A stretch of 64,000 bases of DNA from Akkermansiaceae bacterium (GTDB taxonomy: Bacteria; Verrucomicrobiota; Verrucomicrobiia; Verrucomicrobiales; Akkermansiaceae): the NCBI GenBank assembly GCA_024233115.1, contig JACKQB010000005.1, positions 248,001 to 312,000 of the forward strand. The letters are read 5' to 3'. Positions 1 to 8,117 of the stretch are shown piece after piece (positions within the stretch are counted from its first letter, which is position 1; every line of letters starts with the position of its first letter). The translations under genes and the position numbers were made by a program. The notes below the pieces were generated by a model. That model was not told the origin of the DNA and ran no database searches. It worked only from the letters and a program-made list of their open reading frames with translations.

Positions 1-1
1 G

Positions 2-985
2 ACGATGCCGAACGCGCAGGGGTTCGATCACTCCTTCGGCCACATGGGCGGCTGCATCGACAACTACTCCCACTTCTTCTACTGGAACGGCCCAAACCGG
101 CATGACCTGTGGGAAAATGGCAGGGAAATCCGGCGCGACGGCGAGTATTTCGGCGACCTGATGGTGGCCGAGGTGAAGGCGTTCATCGACAGGCAGAAGG
201 AGGTGCCGTTTTTCATCTACTGGGCGATCAACTGGCCGCACTACCCGCTGCAGGGCACCTCGAAATGGCGGAACTATTACCAGGACCTGCCGCATCCTCG
301 CGACAAGTATGCGACCTCCGTTTCCACCACCGATGAGCTGGTCGGTATGGTCCTCGACCACCTCGAAGCGGCGGGCCTTCGGGAGAAGACGCTGGTGATT
401 TTCCAGAGCGACCACGGTCACTCGGTCGAGCAGCGTGCCTTTTCCGGCGGCGGATCGGCCGGCCCCTACCGCGGGCACAAGGGAAACCTCTTTGAGGGTG
501 GCATCCGGGTCCCCTCGGTGGTCAGCCTGCCCGGGAGCCTGCCTGAGGGGGTAGTGCGGGACCAGCTTGTGACCGGTTGCGACTGGTGGGCGACGATCGC
601 GGAGTTGACGGGTGCAGCGATTCCCCAGGGGCATCATCTCGACGGAGCATCCATCGTGGACGTCATCCGCGACGCGGACGCGAAGTCGCCGCACGAGACG
701 TTCTACTGGCAGCTCGGGGGAAATCCGGAGCATGCAAGGTGGGTGGTGCGTGACGGCGACTGGAAACTGCTTGGCAACACCACGGAAATCGTCCGACCCA
801 AGGGCGTGGCGGAACTCACCAGGGACGACCGCCGCCTTTTCCTGGTCAACCTGGCGGAGGACATCGGCGAATCGAAAAATGTCGCCGCCGCACACCCCCA
901 GGTCGTCATGAAAATGCTGAAGCTCAAAAAGTCCTACGCAAAAAGCATCCACGCAACCGTCGCCGCAAGGAACAAACGCAGGTGA
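2..985 (+). CDS. Sulfatase (family S1), C-terminal part, cut by window start
   Basis: This is the C-terminal 327 or so residues of a type I sulfatase, which hydrolyses sulfate esters, here presumably on glycans outside the cytoplasm. The reading frame is open to the left edge, so the N-terminus with the formylglycine motif C-x-(P/A)-x-R lies outside the window. Visible family landmarks are GFDHSFGHMGG, YWAINWPHYPLQG, the metal-site block SDHGHS, and RGHKGNLFEGGIRVP, the usual Arg/Lys/Glu block of sulfatases. The stop TGA at 983-985 overlaps a possible small GTG-initiated frame. The substrate cannot be told from this part. The next gene is a GH110 galactosidase, so a sulfated galactan or glycan is plausible but inferred. 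Confidence 0.85.
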   Translation, partial: TMPNAQGFDHSFGHMGGCIDNYSHFFYWNGPNRHDLWENGREIRRDGEYFGDLMVAEVKAFIDRQKEVPFFIYWAINWPHYPLQGTSKWRNYYQDLPHPRDKYATSVSTTDELVGMVLDHLEAAGLREKTLVIFQSDHGHSVEQRAFSGGGSAGPYRGHKGNLFEGGIRVPSVVSLPGSLPEGVVRDQLVTGCDWWATIAELTGAAIPQGHHLDGASIVDVIRDADAKSPHETFYWQLGGNPEHARWVVRDGDWKLLGNTTEIVRPKGVAELTRDDRRLFLVNLAEDIGESKNVAAAHPQVVMKMLKLKKSYAKSIHATVAARNKRR

Positions 986-1137
986 ATCCATCTGCTGCGA
1001 GAGGGGGAAAGACAGGATCATTGAAAGACATCGTCAGGTTGGTTGAAGCGCATGGTCATTTATGGAGTGAGCTGCCGGACGAACTCAAGGGGCTCATCGA
1101 CCAGCCGGTTTGGCCGGACAAGATACCGCATCCCTGA
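982..1137 (+). CDS. Possible 51-residue protein overlapping the sulfatase stop
   Basis: A GTG codon at 982 overlaps the sulfatase TGA in the form GTGA and opens a 51-codon frame ending with TGA at 1135-1137. The predicted peptide contains LKDIVRLVEAHGHLWSELP and ends in PVWPDKIPHP, a normal-looking amphipathic helix followed by a Pro/Trp-rich tail. Overlapping stop/start codons are typical of translational coupling. I recognise no family. It could also be chance coding or the remains of a larger gene. Confidence 0.3.
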   Translation: MNPSAARGGKTGSLKDIVRLVEAHGHLWSELPDELKGLIDQPVWPDKIPHP

Positions 1138-1202
1138 GCCACATCGTGTAAAACAGATGTCAGGTTTGCCTTAGAACCGAAATATAATAGCGGTATTTTA
1201 CC

Positions 1203-1244
1203 GCACCTATACCTATTGCACCTATCGCACCTATCGCACCTATG
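1203..1244 (+). repeat. Short tandem repeat GCACCTATC running into a start codon
   Basis: Three consecutive copies of the 9-mer GCACCTAT(C/G) occupy 1218-1244, and a degenerate copy starts at 1203. The last copy supplies the ATG of the GH110 gene at 1242. No purine-rich Shine-Dalgarno sequence precedes the start, so the leader is this C/A/T repeat. Such repeats can change copy number, here in steps of 9 bases, which would move the leader without disrupting the frame. Confidence 0.75.
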
Positions 1245-4200
1245 AAACCGACACTTATTATTGCCGTCTCGTTTTTTACAGCTCCTTTTTTGGCAGCCCA
1301 GACGATCATCAACGTGAATGATCATGGTGCCTTGCCCAATGATGGCGGGGCGAAAGGCGCGGCGCGTGCGGGTGACGACACCGCGGCGTTCAAGCAAGCC
1401 ATTGCCGCGGCCAAGGCGGCGGCCGGTCCCGTCACCCTGTTCGTGCCGCCGGGGGTGTATGATTTTTATCCCGATGACGCCACCCAGCGTGCCTGTTTTA
1501 CCAGTAACAGCACGGAAACGGGATCGCATGGCATGAAGACCCTGGCGATTGATGTGGTGGACGTGGATGATCTAACCATTTCCGCCGTGGGTGCCACTTT
1601 TATGATGCGCGGAAAGATGACGATGTTTGTGGCCGAGCAATGTGAGAACCTGACACTGCGCGGAATGACCTTTGATACCAGACGTCCGACGATGTCCGAG
1701 CTGACAGTCACCGAAAAAGGCGGCGATTACTGGATCGGCAAAGTGCATCCGGATTCGGACTACAGCATCATCGGTAGCAGGGTGCAATGGCTTGGCGAGG
1801 GGTGGGCCGACTACCACAACATGGTGCAGCACTATGATCCGGTGCAGAAAACCACCTGGCGCGGGGGCGACCCGACGTCCGGTGTTTCGTCGATTCAGGA
1901 TCTGGGCGGCAACCGGCTGAAGTTTAACGTCACGGGAGGAGGCTTGGGCAATGCGGTGGTTGGCCGCACCTATCAGTTCCGCAATACCACGCGTGACCAG
2001 ATCGGCATGTGGTTCAATCACTGCAAGGATGTGCTGATGCAGGATGTCACCGTGCGGGCGATGCACGGCTTCGGCATCCTCGGCCAGTTCACGGAAAACA
2101 TCACTTACGAGCGATTGACCGTGGCGCCGGACCCGGCAAGCGGTCGCACCAATGCCTCGGCGGCCGATGTCACCCATTTCTCCGGTTGCAAGGGGCTGGT
2201 GCGCATTGTAGACAGCGTGTTAAGCGCGGCCCACGACGATGCGCTCAACGTGCACGGCACCCACCTGCGGGTGGTGGCCAAGCCGGCCGCCAGCCAGGTG
2301 CGGGTGAAGTTCATGCACCACCAGACATACGGGTTCCAGGCGTTTTTCCCAGGCGATGACATCAAGTTTATCAGTCGGACCACGCTGCTTCCCATCGGCT
2401 CCGCCAAGGTGACGGCGGTGGTGGTGGAAAACGAGACTGAACAGCTTCTGACTCTCGATCAAGCCGTCCCGGCGGCGGTTTCGGTGGGCAGTGACGCGGT
2501 CGAGAACGTCACCTGGACGCCGTCGTTCCAACTCATCAACTGTGATATCAAACAGATCCCGACGCGCGGAATCCTGGTGACCACACGCAGGCCGGTGCTG
2601 ATCCAGGGGAACCGGTTTTTCCGCACCCAGATGGCAGCCATCCTCATCGAGGACGATGCCAACGGCTGGTTTGAATCGGGTAGGGTGCTGGATTTCACCG
2701 CCAAGGGCAACGTGTTTTACGAATGCGGCGGCGGTGGCGTGGTCACGGTGAACCCGGAGAACTCCAGCCATGGCGGCGCGGTGCATCAGAACTTTCTTTT
2801 TGAAGGCAACGAGTTTGTGATGAACAGCAACAAGGCATTCAGCTTCAAGTCGTCCAGCGATATCATGATTCGTAACAACAAATTTCGCATGAGAAACGGC
2901 AGTTCGCCGACGGCCCAGAGCCTGACCAGCCAGAGTCATGTTACCAATATTACCTTCGACGGTAACATCTCGGTTTCCTCCGCGAGTCCCTCGCTGAAGC
3001 CAGTGAATGGGGCCTTTGAACTCCCTGGCATTGGGGCTGGCGCTCAGACTCCCGGCCTTGCTTCCTGGTCGGGCACGGGTGGGGAACTGCTACTCGGCTC
3101 CGGTTTCACCGAGGATGATAACGCCGTTGGCTACACCGCGTCCCAGACCGCTTTGATTCCTGCGGGTGGTGCCATTTTTCAAAAGTTGGGGTATTACGAT
3201 CCTGTCGATCAAACGGTTCTCAACTGGTCGCTGAGACAGACGACGCGCAGCTCTGGAATCGTCGGCTCAGGTGGGGCGGAAATTTCATTTTATCAAGGCG
3301 ACGGGAGATTTCCGGAAACAGGAACCCTGGACTCCCTTGCCCGTGTCGGAAATGTCGTGTCACTATCGGCTCTTGGCTCTGGCCGGTTAAGCAGGCTGGC
3401 GCGCGGAAGCCTGGTGATGGACGGGCTCGAAGCTGGTGCCGAAATATGGGTCGCCATCAAGGCGGCCGCACAGGATGTCACGGTGGATGATTTTCTGGGT
3501 GTGGTTGCTAACTTTTCCCAACAGGTAGGGCTTGCCCAGTGGTTGATCGATGAAAATGTGCCCCCGGGCGAGACTGCCTACGATTCGGATTCCGATGGCG
3601 ACCGAATGCCACTGCTCATTGAGTATGCCGTGGGTGGCAGGGACCCCATGACTGCGGAGTTTTCTCAGCTGGCTTGGGCGGCACCTGCCGAAGGTGGTGG
3701 TGAGGCATTCCATTTTATGCCCTCGGTTAGACCGGATGTGACGTTGATGGCGGAATATCAGATTGGAGGCTTGGCTTCCGATGGTTGGTTGCCGCTGGAC
3801 GAGACCACACCGGGGTTTTCATGGATAGAAGGGGATGTGATGGCCGTTGTCCCGGATGAAATCGACGAGCGCATTTTTTTTCGGCTAAGAGCTGAAATGG
3901 TTTCAGTTTTGACTGTAACCAATGGAAGTTTTGAATCCCCTGACCGCACCGGAGCCGATCCTGCGTATTCAACAGAAGCTCCTGTTGGATGGGTGTTTAC
4001 CGCATCGGTCAATGGTGGAGTGGAGGAAATCCGGGATGACCGCTTTGGCGTCTCCGGCAGCGAGGGCACCCGCCTGGACGCGTTGGGTGGGCGGGGGGAT
4101 CAACTGGGTTACTTGAACCTGGGCAGTGGTGGCTCATCCTCGGCCAGCGCGGTGTCGGCTGCCGTCACGACGGTGCTGCCCGAGACCACTTACCGTGTCA

Positions 4201-4496
4201 CCGTTGCTTATGGCACCAGGGTCAGCGGCGACCGCAGCCCGGACGGCACGCTGGGTTTGATGGTGGGAAGCACGGAACTTAGCTCACCTACCGTGATCGA
4301 CGCGAGTAGCTTGGCTGCCGGTTTTACCGATATTAGTTTCGACTGGACTTCACCCGCTGTCGGTGATCCGTTGATTGGGCAAGATTTGCGGGTGATGTTA
4401 AGATTTTCCTATGCTAGTGACCTGGGCGGGTGGCAGCAGGCGCAAATTGACAATGTGCGGGTGGAAATTCTCCCGGAAAACCCACAAGTGAGATGA
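1242..4496 (+). CDS. GH110-type alpha-1,3-galactosidase with C-terminal extension, secreted
   Basis: A predicted secreted exo-enzyme of 1084 residues; signal peptide about 1-19 (cleavage near FLAAQ). Residues about 20-600 match the GH110 right-handed beta-helix: YDFYPDDATQRACFTSN, then a block like the GH110 core at about 255-345 with ADVTHF and AHDDALNVHG. Asp309, Asp332 and Asp333 have the same 23/24-residue spacing as the catalytic Asp trio I recall for characterised GH110 enzymes, which remove terminal alpha-1,3-galactose. About 600-750 is a beta-rich region of unknown type. About 765-900 holds the Verrucomicrobia D-x-D-x-D-G…EYA module, and about 905-1080 a jelly-roll-like domain starting VTNGSFESP. 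The stop overlaps the sigma-factor start (ATGA at 4493-4496), which implies coupled translation. Confidence 0.8.
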   Translation: MKPTLIIAVSFFTAPFLAAQTIINVNDHGALPNDGGAKGAARAGDDTAAFKQAIAAAKAAAGPVTLFVPPGVYDFYPDDATQRACFTSNSTETGSHGMKTLAIDVVDVDDLTISAVGATFMMRGKMTMFVAEQCENLTLRGMTFDTRRPTMSELTVTEKGGDYWIGKVHPDSDYSIIGSRVQWLGEGWADYHNMVQHYDPVQKTTWRGGDPTSGVSSIQDLGGNRLKFNVTGGGLGNAVVGRTYQFRNTTRDQIGMWFNHCKDVLMQDVTVRAMHGFGILGQFTENITYERLTVAPDPASGRTNASAADVTHFSGCKGLVRIVDSVLSAAHDDALNVHGTHLRVVAKPAASQVRVKFMHHQTYGFQAFFPGDDIKFISRTTLLPIGSAKVTAVVVENETEQLLTLDQAVPAAVSVGSDAVENVTWTPSFQLINCDIKQIPTRGILVTTRRPVLIQGNRFFRTQMAAILIEDDANGWFESGRVLDFTAKGNVFYECGGGGVVTVNPENSSHGGAVHQNFLFEGNEFVMNSNKAFSFKSSSDIMIRNNKFRMRNGSSPTAQSLTSQSHVTNITFDGNISVSSASPSLKPVNGAFELPGIGAGAQTPGLASWSGTGGELLLGSGFTEDDNAVGYTASQTALIPAGGAIFQKLGYYDPVDQTVLNWSLRQTTRSSGIVGSGGAEISFYQGDGRFPETGTLDSLARVGNVVSLSALGSGRLSRLARGSLVMDGLEAGAEIWVAIKAAAQDVTVDDFLGVVANFSQQVGLAQWLIDENVPPGETAYDSDSDGDRMPLLIEYAVGGRDPMTAEFSQLAWAAPAEGGGEAFHFMPSVRPDVTLMAEYQIGGLASDGWLPLDETTPGFSWIEGDVMAVVPDEIDERIFFRLRAEMVSVLTVTNGSFESPDRTGADPAYSTEAPVGWVFTASVNGGVEEIRDDRFGVSGSEGTRLDALGGRGDQLGYLNLGSGGSSSASAVSAAVTTVLPETTYRVTVAYGTRVSGDRSPDGTLGLMVGSTELSSPTVIDASSLAAGFTDISFDWTSPAVGDPLIGQDLRVMLRFSYASDLGGWQQAQIDNVRVEILPENPQVR

Positions 4497-5137
4497 ACGA
4501 GGACACCTCCGTGCCAGCTCCCACAGAATCCGGTGAACTCTCTATTTCCGGCAGGGATTGGTCGGAGTGTTCTCCCGGGGGACTGGGTCCAGCAGGTTGC
4601 GAAAACAGCGAGGCCTCGGTGTTTGCCAGTTACTACATGGCGTCCCGTGCCTCTATCAGGGCCTACCTGTTCACTATCCTGAAAGATGCCGCTGCCTGTG
4701 AGGACTGCATGCAGGAGGCGGCCCTGGAAATGTGGAAAAAACGGCAGGCCGACTGGAGTTTGTTAGACTTCCGCAAACTCGCATTTACCTACGCCCGGTT
4801 CAAGGCACTCAGTTGGTTAAAGAAGAACAAGCCGGCGGCACACTTACACCTCTCGCCTGAGCTTTCGGAGAAAATATCAATGCTGATCACGAGTGCTGAC
4901 ACCTCAAACAATAACATCCAAACCGAGCGCGTCGACGCCCTGCGGGAATGCATCGGATCCCTGCCGACAAAACAGAGGGAGCTTATCGAGGCCCGCTATG
5001 CTAAAAAACATGCCGAGGCACTCGAAGTCGTTGCCATCAAACAATCGCTTTCCATGAATACCGTTTACAAACAACTTGAACGTGTGCGCACAAAACTCCG
5101 AAAGTGTATCCACCGCAAGCTCGACCGCAGATCATGA
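4493..5137 (+). CDS. ECF-like sigma-70 family RNA polymerase sigma factor
   Basis: A 214-residue sigma factor of the type found in Planctomycetes and Verrucomicrobia. Residues about 45-105 form region 2 (SVFASYYMASRASIRAYL, then a core-binding helix with EDCMQEAALEMWKKR). Residues about 140-210 form region 4, with a helix-turn-helix around IKQSLSMNTVYKQLERVR. The first 40 residues are an extension outside the usual ECF length. The start ATG overlaps the GH110 stop, and the stop TGA overlaps the ATG of the next gene (ATGA at 5134-5137). Enzyme, sigma factor and anti-sigma-like protein are therefore probably made from one transcript. The target promoters are unknown; the downstream PEP-CTERM gene is an obvious candidate. 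Confidence 0.85.
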   Translation: MNEDTSVPAPTESGELSISGRDWSECSPGGLGPAGCENSEASVFASYYMASRASIRAYLFTILKDAAACEDCMQEAALEMWKKRQADWSLLDFRKLAFTYARFKALSWLKKNKPAAHLHLSPELSEKISMLITSADTSNNNIQTERVDALRECIGSLPTKQRELIEARYAKKHAEALEVVAIKQSLSMNTVYKQLERVRTKLRKCIHRKLDRRS

Positions 5138-6216
5138 AAAACGAACTTTCCCACGCAGAACTTCCGGCGGCGGATCCGGATCTGGTCAGCCTGGTCGATG
5201 CCTATCTTGAGGACCACCTGGATGCGGACCGGAAAAGGGAGCTGGAGCAGCGACTGGAAAATGAAAGCGCCGTGCGCGACTACTTCGTGGACCGGCTCAG
5301 GCTTCATGCCGAGCTCCATGAGATCCTCCAGCCCGCCCTGGTGGAAATCGTCCAGAAACGGCATATATTGTTAGATTATAAACGCGGGCTGCCCAGCGTG
5401 TCCGCCCGGCAAACCCATGTGATCCGTATCGGGGATCGACTGACCCGTAAATTCATCGAGCTTCCCCCCGATGCGGGAGGTTATAAGATCCATCCCCTGT
5501 TTTACGTCACGGTCGGGCTGGGATTGATGGCGGTTTTGCTGTCGGCATTCTTCATTTTCCGGGGGCAACGCACGCAACCCGTGCCGCCGCCTAAGCCGCC
5601 GACCCTGGTTTTCAGGAACCCGGGGTTTGAGGCGGTCGATCTTGCCGATGACGATGACGCGTTTACTTTCACACTACCGGACTGGCAGGATTACTTTCTG
5701 AGCCAGGACACGGGGACGTGTGATCTGTCCCGTTTTTCCGATGGCAAGTATCAAGCCCACTCCGGTAACAATGTCGCGGTGATCAAATGGCGGGGTTATG
5801 TCACCCAGCGTTTGAAATACTCGGACGGCAGCGACCTGCTGGCCCGGAAAGGCCTGCACCTGCGTGTCAGGGGCTGGGTTCTGGCCGGGGATGTCGAACA
5901 CGAGTTCCCGCTGCGTTTCGCCCTGCGTGTGGTCAAAAACATCAAGCCGGAGATGCTGCAGTATGAGCCGTGTTACCAGATCCTGAAGCTCAAGGGGAGT
6001 GCGTGGAAAAAGTTCCAGGTTGACCTCGTTTTACCGGCCGAAGGGCTTGTTCTGTCGCCCAGTGACGCCGATCCCGGCGTTCGCGACCGGCCTCCGCTGG
6101 ATATCACCGGCCATCCCTTGACATTGACTGCGGATAACCGGGGAGGTGGCGTCTTCTTCCTGGATGACCTGAGCGTGGAGATTGTGCCCCAAACCAGGGC
6201 AAAAAACGCCGAATAA
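5134..6216 (+). CDS. Membrane anti-sigma-factor-like protein with jelly-roll-like ectodomain
   Basis: A 360-residue single-pass protein. I chose ATG 5134 over an upstream ATG at 5104 because it overlaps the sigma-factor stop as ATGA. Residues about 12-75 are an acidic helical domain (LVSLVDAYLEDHLDADRKRE) of the kind that sits after ECF sigma genes in Verrucomicrobia and Planctomycetes and resembles non-zinc anti-sigma domains. A transmembrane helix spans about 120-142. A Pro-rich linker leads to an outside domain (about 157-352) beginning FRNPGFEAVD with DWQDYF, and ending GGVFFLDDLSVEIV, the pattern of CBM4/9-like jelly-rolls. Inference: it holds the sigma factor and may respond to a glycan. 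No regulatory activity is shown by sequence alone. Confidence 0.65.
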   Translation: MKNELSHAELPAADPDLVSLVDAYLEDHLDADRKRELEQRLENESAVRDYFVDRLRLHAELHEILQPALVEIVQKRHILLDYKRGLPSVSARQTHVIRIGDRLTRKFIELPPDAGGYKIHPLFYVTVGLGLMAVLLSAFFIFRGQRTQPVPPPKPPTLVFRNPGFEAVDLADDDDAFTFTLPDWQDYFLSQDTGTCDLSRFSDGKYQAHSGNNVAVIKWRGYVTQRLKYSDGSDLLARKGLHLRVRGWVLAGDVEHEFPLRFALRVVKNIKPEMLQYEPCYQILKLKGSAWKKFQVDLVLPAEGLVLSPSDADPGVRDRPPLDITGHPLTLTADNRGGGVFFLDDLSVEIVPQTRAKNAE

Positions 6217-6319
6217 ATCACTCCACCTCCCCTTGTTTTGGGCTAAAATGGCCAATGTGCACAAAAAAGGCATTTTTTTTGGAGAAAAATGTCAGATGTG
6301 TGTGATTGGGGAAATAGCA

Positions 6320-6357
6320 GGTTATGGAGGCTTGGTGTTCTTGCCTCCCGCATAACC
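6320..6357 (+). promoter_or_regulatory. Stem-loop in the leader of the PEP-CTERM gene
   Basis: GGTTATGGAGGC at 6320-6331 can pair with GCCTCCCGCATAACC at 6343-6357, leaving a short bulge and an 11-base loop. It ends 14 bases before the probable start at 6372 and may affect message stability or translation. There is no T-run, so it is not a standard terminator. Confidence 0.4.
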
Positions 6358-6371
6358 CAACAACATTTATC

Positions 6372-7094
6372 ATGATGAAACTAAAACACAAAATTGCAGC
6401 TGTGCTCGCCCTTTCAGGCGCCATCACGGCAAGCTCCAGCGCGGCCCTCAGCGTTACCAACGGAGGCTTTGGAACTAACAACCAAAACGGAGGAACCGTC
6501 GATGGTGGCGGTTGGTTTGAAAGCGGCACCGACAACTGGGTCGACGGAACCTGGACGTGGGTGAACGGAGCTAACGTCGATGCAACGTCAAGTGGGGACA
6601 CCGCTCTCCTGCTTATGGATGGCTCTGGCTCGATCGGCTACATCTATCAAAGCCTTGGAACGGTTGACGCAGGGGAAATAGCTCTGGGAACCCTTGCTGT
6701 GACTGCTGATTTTGCCGAGAAGAGCGACGGCAGCACCAACACCGCTGTTTTCGATTTCTATGTGGGTGCTTTTGGTGGTGCCGCCACTGGTGTGGACATT
6801 GACGCAAACCTTACCAGTCAAGCGACCATCGCATTGGATGCTGTGGGTCAGGGGTCGACAGCCGCTGCCGGTGACAATGCGCGTCACAATGGCGTGGCCG
6901 TTGGCACATTTGACATCAGCGGGTTGACTGCTGGTGATGAGGTTTGGATTCGTTTGACCGAGCTTAGACCAGGAGGCGTAACTACCGGCGATCTCATAGT
7001 CGACAATCTGTCCGTTAACATCGTTCCAGAGCCATCATCCGCAGCCCTCCTTGGCCTCGGTGGCCTGGCGTTGATCCTGCGTCGTCGTAAGTAA
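6372..7094 (+). CDS. PEP-CTERM sorting-signal protein, jelly-roll type
   Basis: A 240-residue exported protein. The start was set at ATG 6372 (MMKLKHKIAAVLALSG…) because it gives a clean signal peptide; an upstream in-frame ATG at 6324 would add a non-signal extension. The mature part begins ALSVTNGGF and runs about 180 residues, with a predicted beta-sandwich pattern resembling the ectodomain of the preceding anti-sigma-like protein and the C-terminus of the GH110 enzyme. The last 25 residues are a PEP-CTERM signal: PEPSS, a hydrophobic Leu/Gly stretch and RRRK. Exosortase systems process such tails, but no exosortase gene lies in the window. It sits 155 bases after the sigma/anti-sigma pair and is followed by a terminator. 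Confidence 0.8.
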   Translation: MMKLKHKIAAVLALSGAITASSSAALSVTNGGFGTNNQNGGTVDGGGWFESGTDNWVDGTWTWVNGANVDATSSGDTALLLMDGSGSIGYIYQSLGTVDAGEIALGTLAVTADFAEKSDGSTNTAVFDFYVGAFGGAATGVDIDANLTSQATIALDAVGQGSTAAAGDNARHNGVAVGTFDISGLTAGDEVWIRLTELRPGGVTTGDLIVDNLSVNIVPEPSSAALLGLGGLALILRRRK

Positions 7095-7129
7095 GGCTCC
7101 ACCGGAACTGAATCCCACTGACCATCACC

Positions 7130-7167
7130 CAGCCCTTCCCGGTTTTTCCGGGACGGGCTGGTTTTTT
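7130..7167 (+). terminator. Rho-independent terminator
   Basis: CAGCCCTTCCCGG pairs with CCGGGACGGGCTG around a short T-rich loop, followed by GTTTTTTG. It lies 35 bases after the PEP-CTERM stop and separates that gene from lpxA. Confidence 0.85.
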
Positions 7168-7227
7168 GTCGGTGAGATTGCGGCATTTATCATTGGAAAA
7201 TTCTCAAGTTGGAAATAAGCTGCCGCC

Positions 7228-8007
7228 ATGCCTGAGATTCATCCAAGTGCCATTGTCAGTGAGCAAGCACGTCTAGCAGAAGATGTGACCGTCGGACCTT
7301 TCTGCATCGTTGATGCCGGCGTGGAGATAGGGCCGGGTTGTGTTATTGGCGCGCAGTCGTGGATCACGGGAAATACCCGGATGGGTGCGGGTAATCACAT
7401 AGGTTATGGCTCGATCATCGGTGCCGATCCCCAGGCGGTGGGTTTCGACGCCTCCATCGACAGCAGCGTTACCCTTGGTGAAAACAACAATATCCGCGAG
7501 TATGTCACGATTCACCGGAGCACGCAAGCCGGCGGCAGTACCACGGTGGGCAATAGGAATTTCCTGATGACCGGTGTGCATCTCGCGCACGACGTGCAGA
7601 TGGGAAGCAACAATGTGCTGGCTAACAATGTGATGCTTGCGGGGCATATCAAGATGGGTGACCACATCTTCCTTGGCGGCGGCGGCGGGTTTCACCAGTA
7701 CCTTCATATTGGCTCCTACGCAATCGTCCAGGGCAATGCCGTGGTCAGCCGTGACGTGCCGCCGTTCTGTATGGCCCACGGTCGGAACGAGTTGGCGGGC
7801 CTCAACGTCATCGGCCTCCGACGCGGCGGGTTTACTCCCGAGGAAAGGGCGGATATCAAACGCGCCTACCACCTGCTCTTCCGCAGTGGCGGCAACATCG
7901 CGGAAGCCCTGGCCGCCGCGGACAAGACGACATGGACCGATGTCGCCAAGATGTTGCTCCACTCGGCCCGCCACGCATCGCGCAAAGGGCTGATGCAGCG
8001 GTCTTAG
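7228..8007 (+). CDS. lpxA: UDP-N-acetylglucosamine acyltransferase (LpxA)
   Basis: A 259-residue cytoplasmic enzyme for the first step of lipid A synthesis: transfer of a hydroxyacyl chain from acyl carrier protein to UDP-GlcNAc. The first 190 residues are hexapeptide repeats of a left-handed beta-helix (IHPSAIVSEQ, VTVGPFCIV, LGENNNIREYVTIHR). The segment GVHLAHD carries His118 and His121, matching the catalytic region of E. coli LpxA. The C-terminal helical part (ERADIKRAYHLLFRSGG) also fits, as does the length. It stands alone here, without lpxD, fabZ or lpxB next to it. Its presence indicates an outer membrane with lipid A. Confidence 0.9.
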   Translation: MPEIHPSAIVSEQARLAEDVTVGPFCIVDAGVEIGPGCVIGAQSWITGNTRMGAGNHIGYGSIIGADPQAVGFDASIDSSVTLGENNNIREYVTIHRSTQAGGSTTVGNRNFLMTGVHLAHDVQMGSNNVLANNVMLAGHIKMGDHIFLGGGGGFHQYLHIGSYAIVQGNAVVSRDVPPFCMAHGRNELAGLNVIGLRRGGFTPEERADIKRAYHLLFRSGGNIAEALAAADKTTWTDVAKMLLHSARHASRKGLMQRS

Positions 8008-8117
8008 AAGCTTGCCCTCCCTAGCGGTCGCCCGCTGTAGGCCGGCATGAATCCCGTGCGTCCAGCTTGGATTTTGAAACTTGGTATTTGGAGTTTACAA
8101 CTTAATGTTTAACACCG

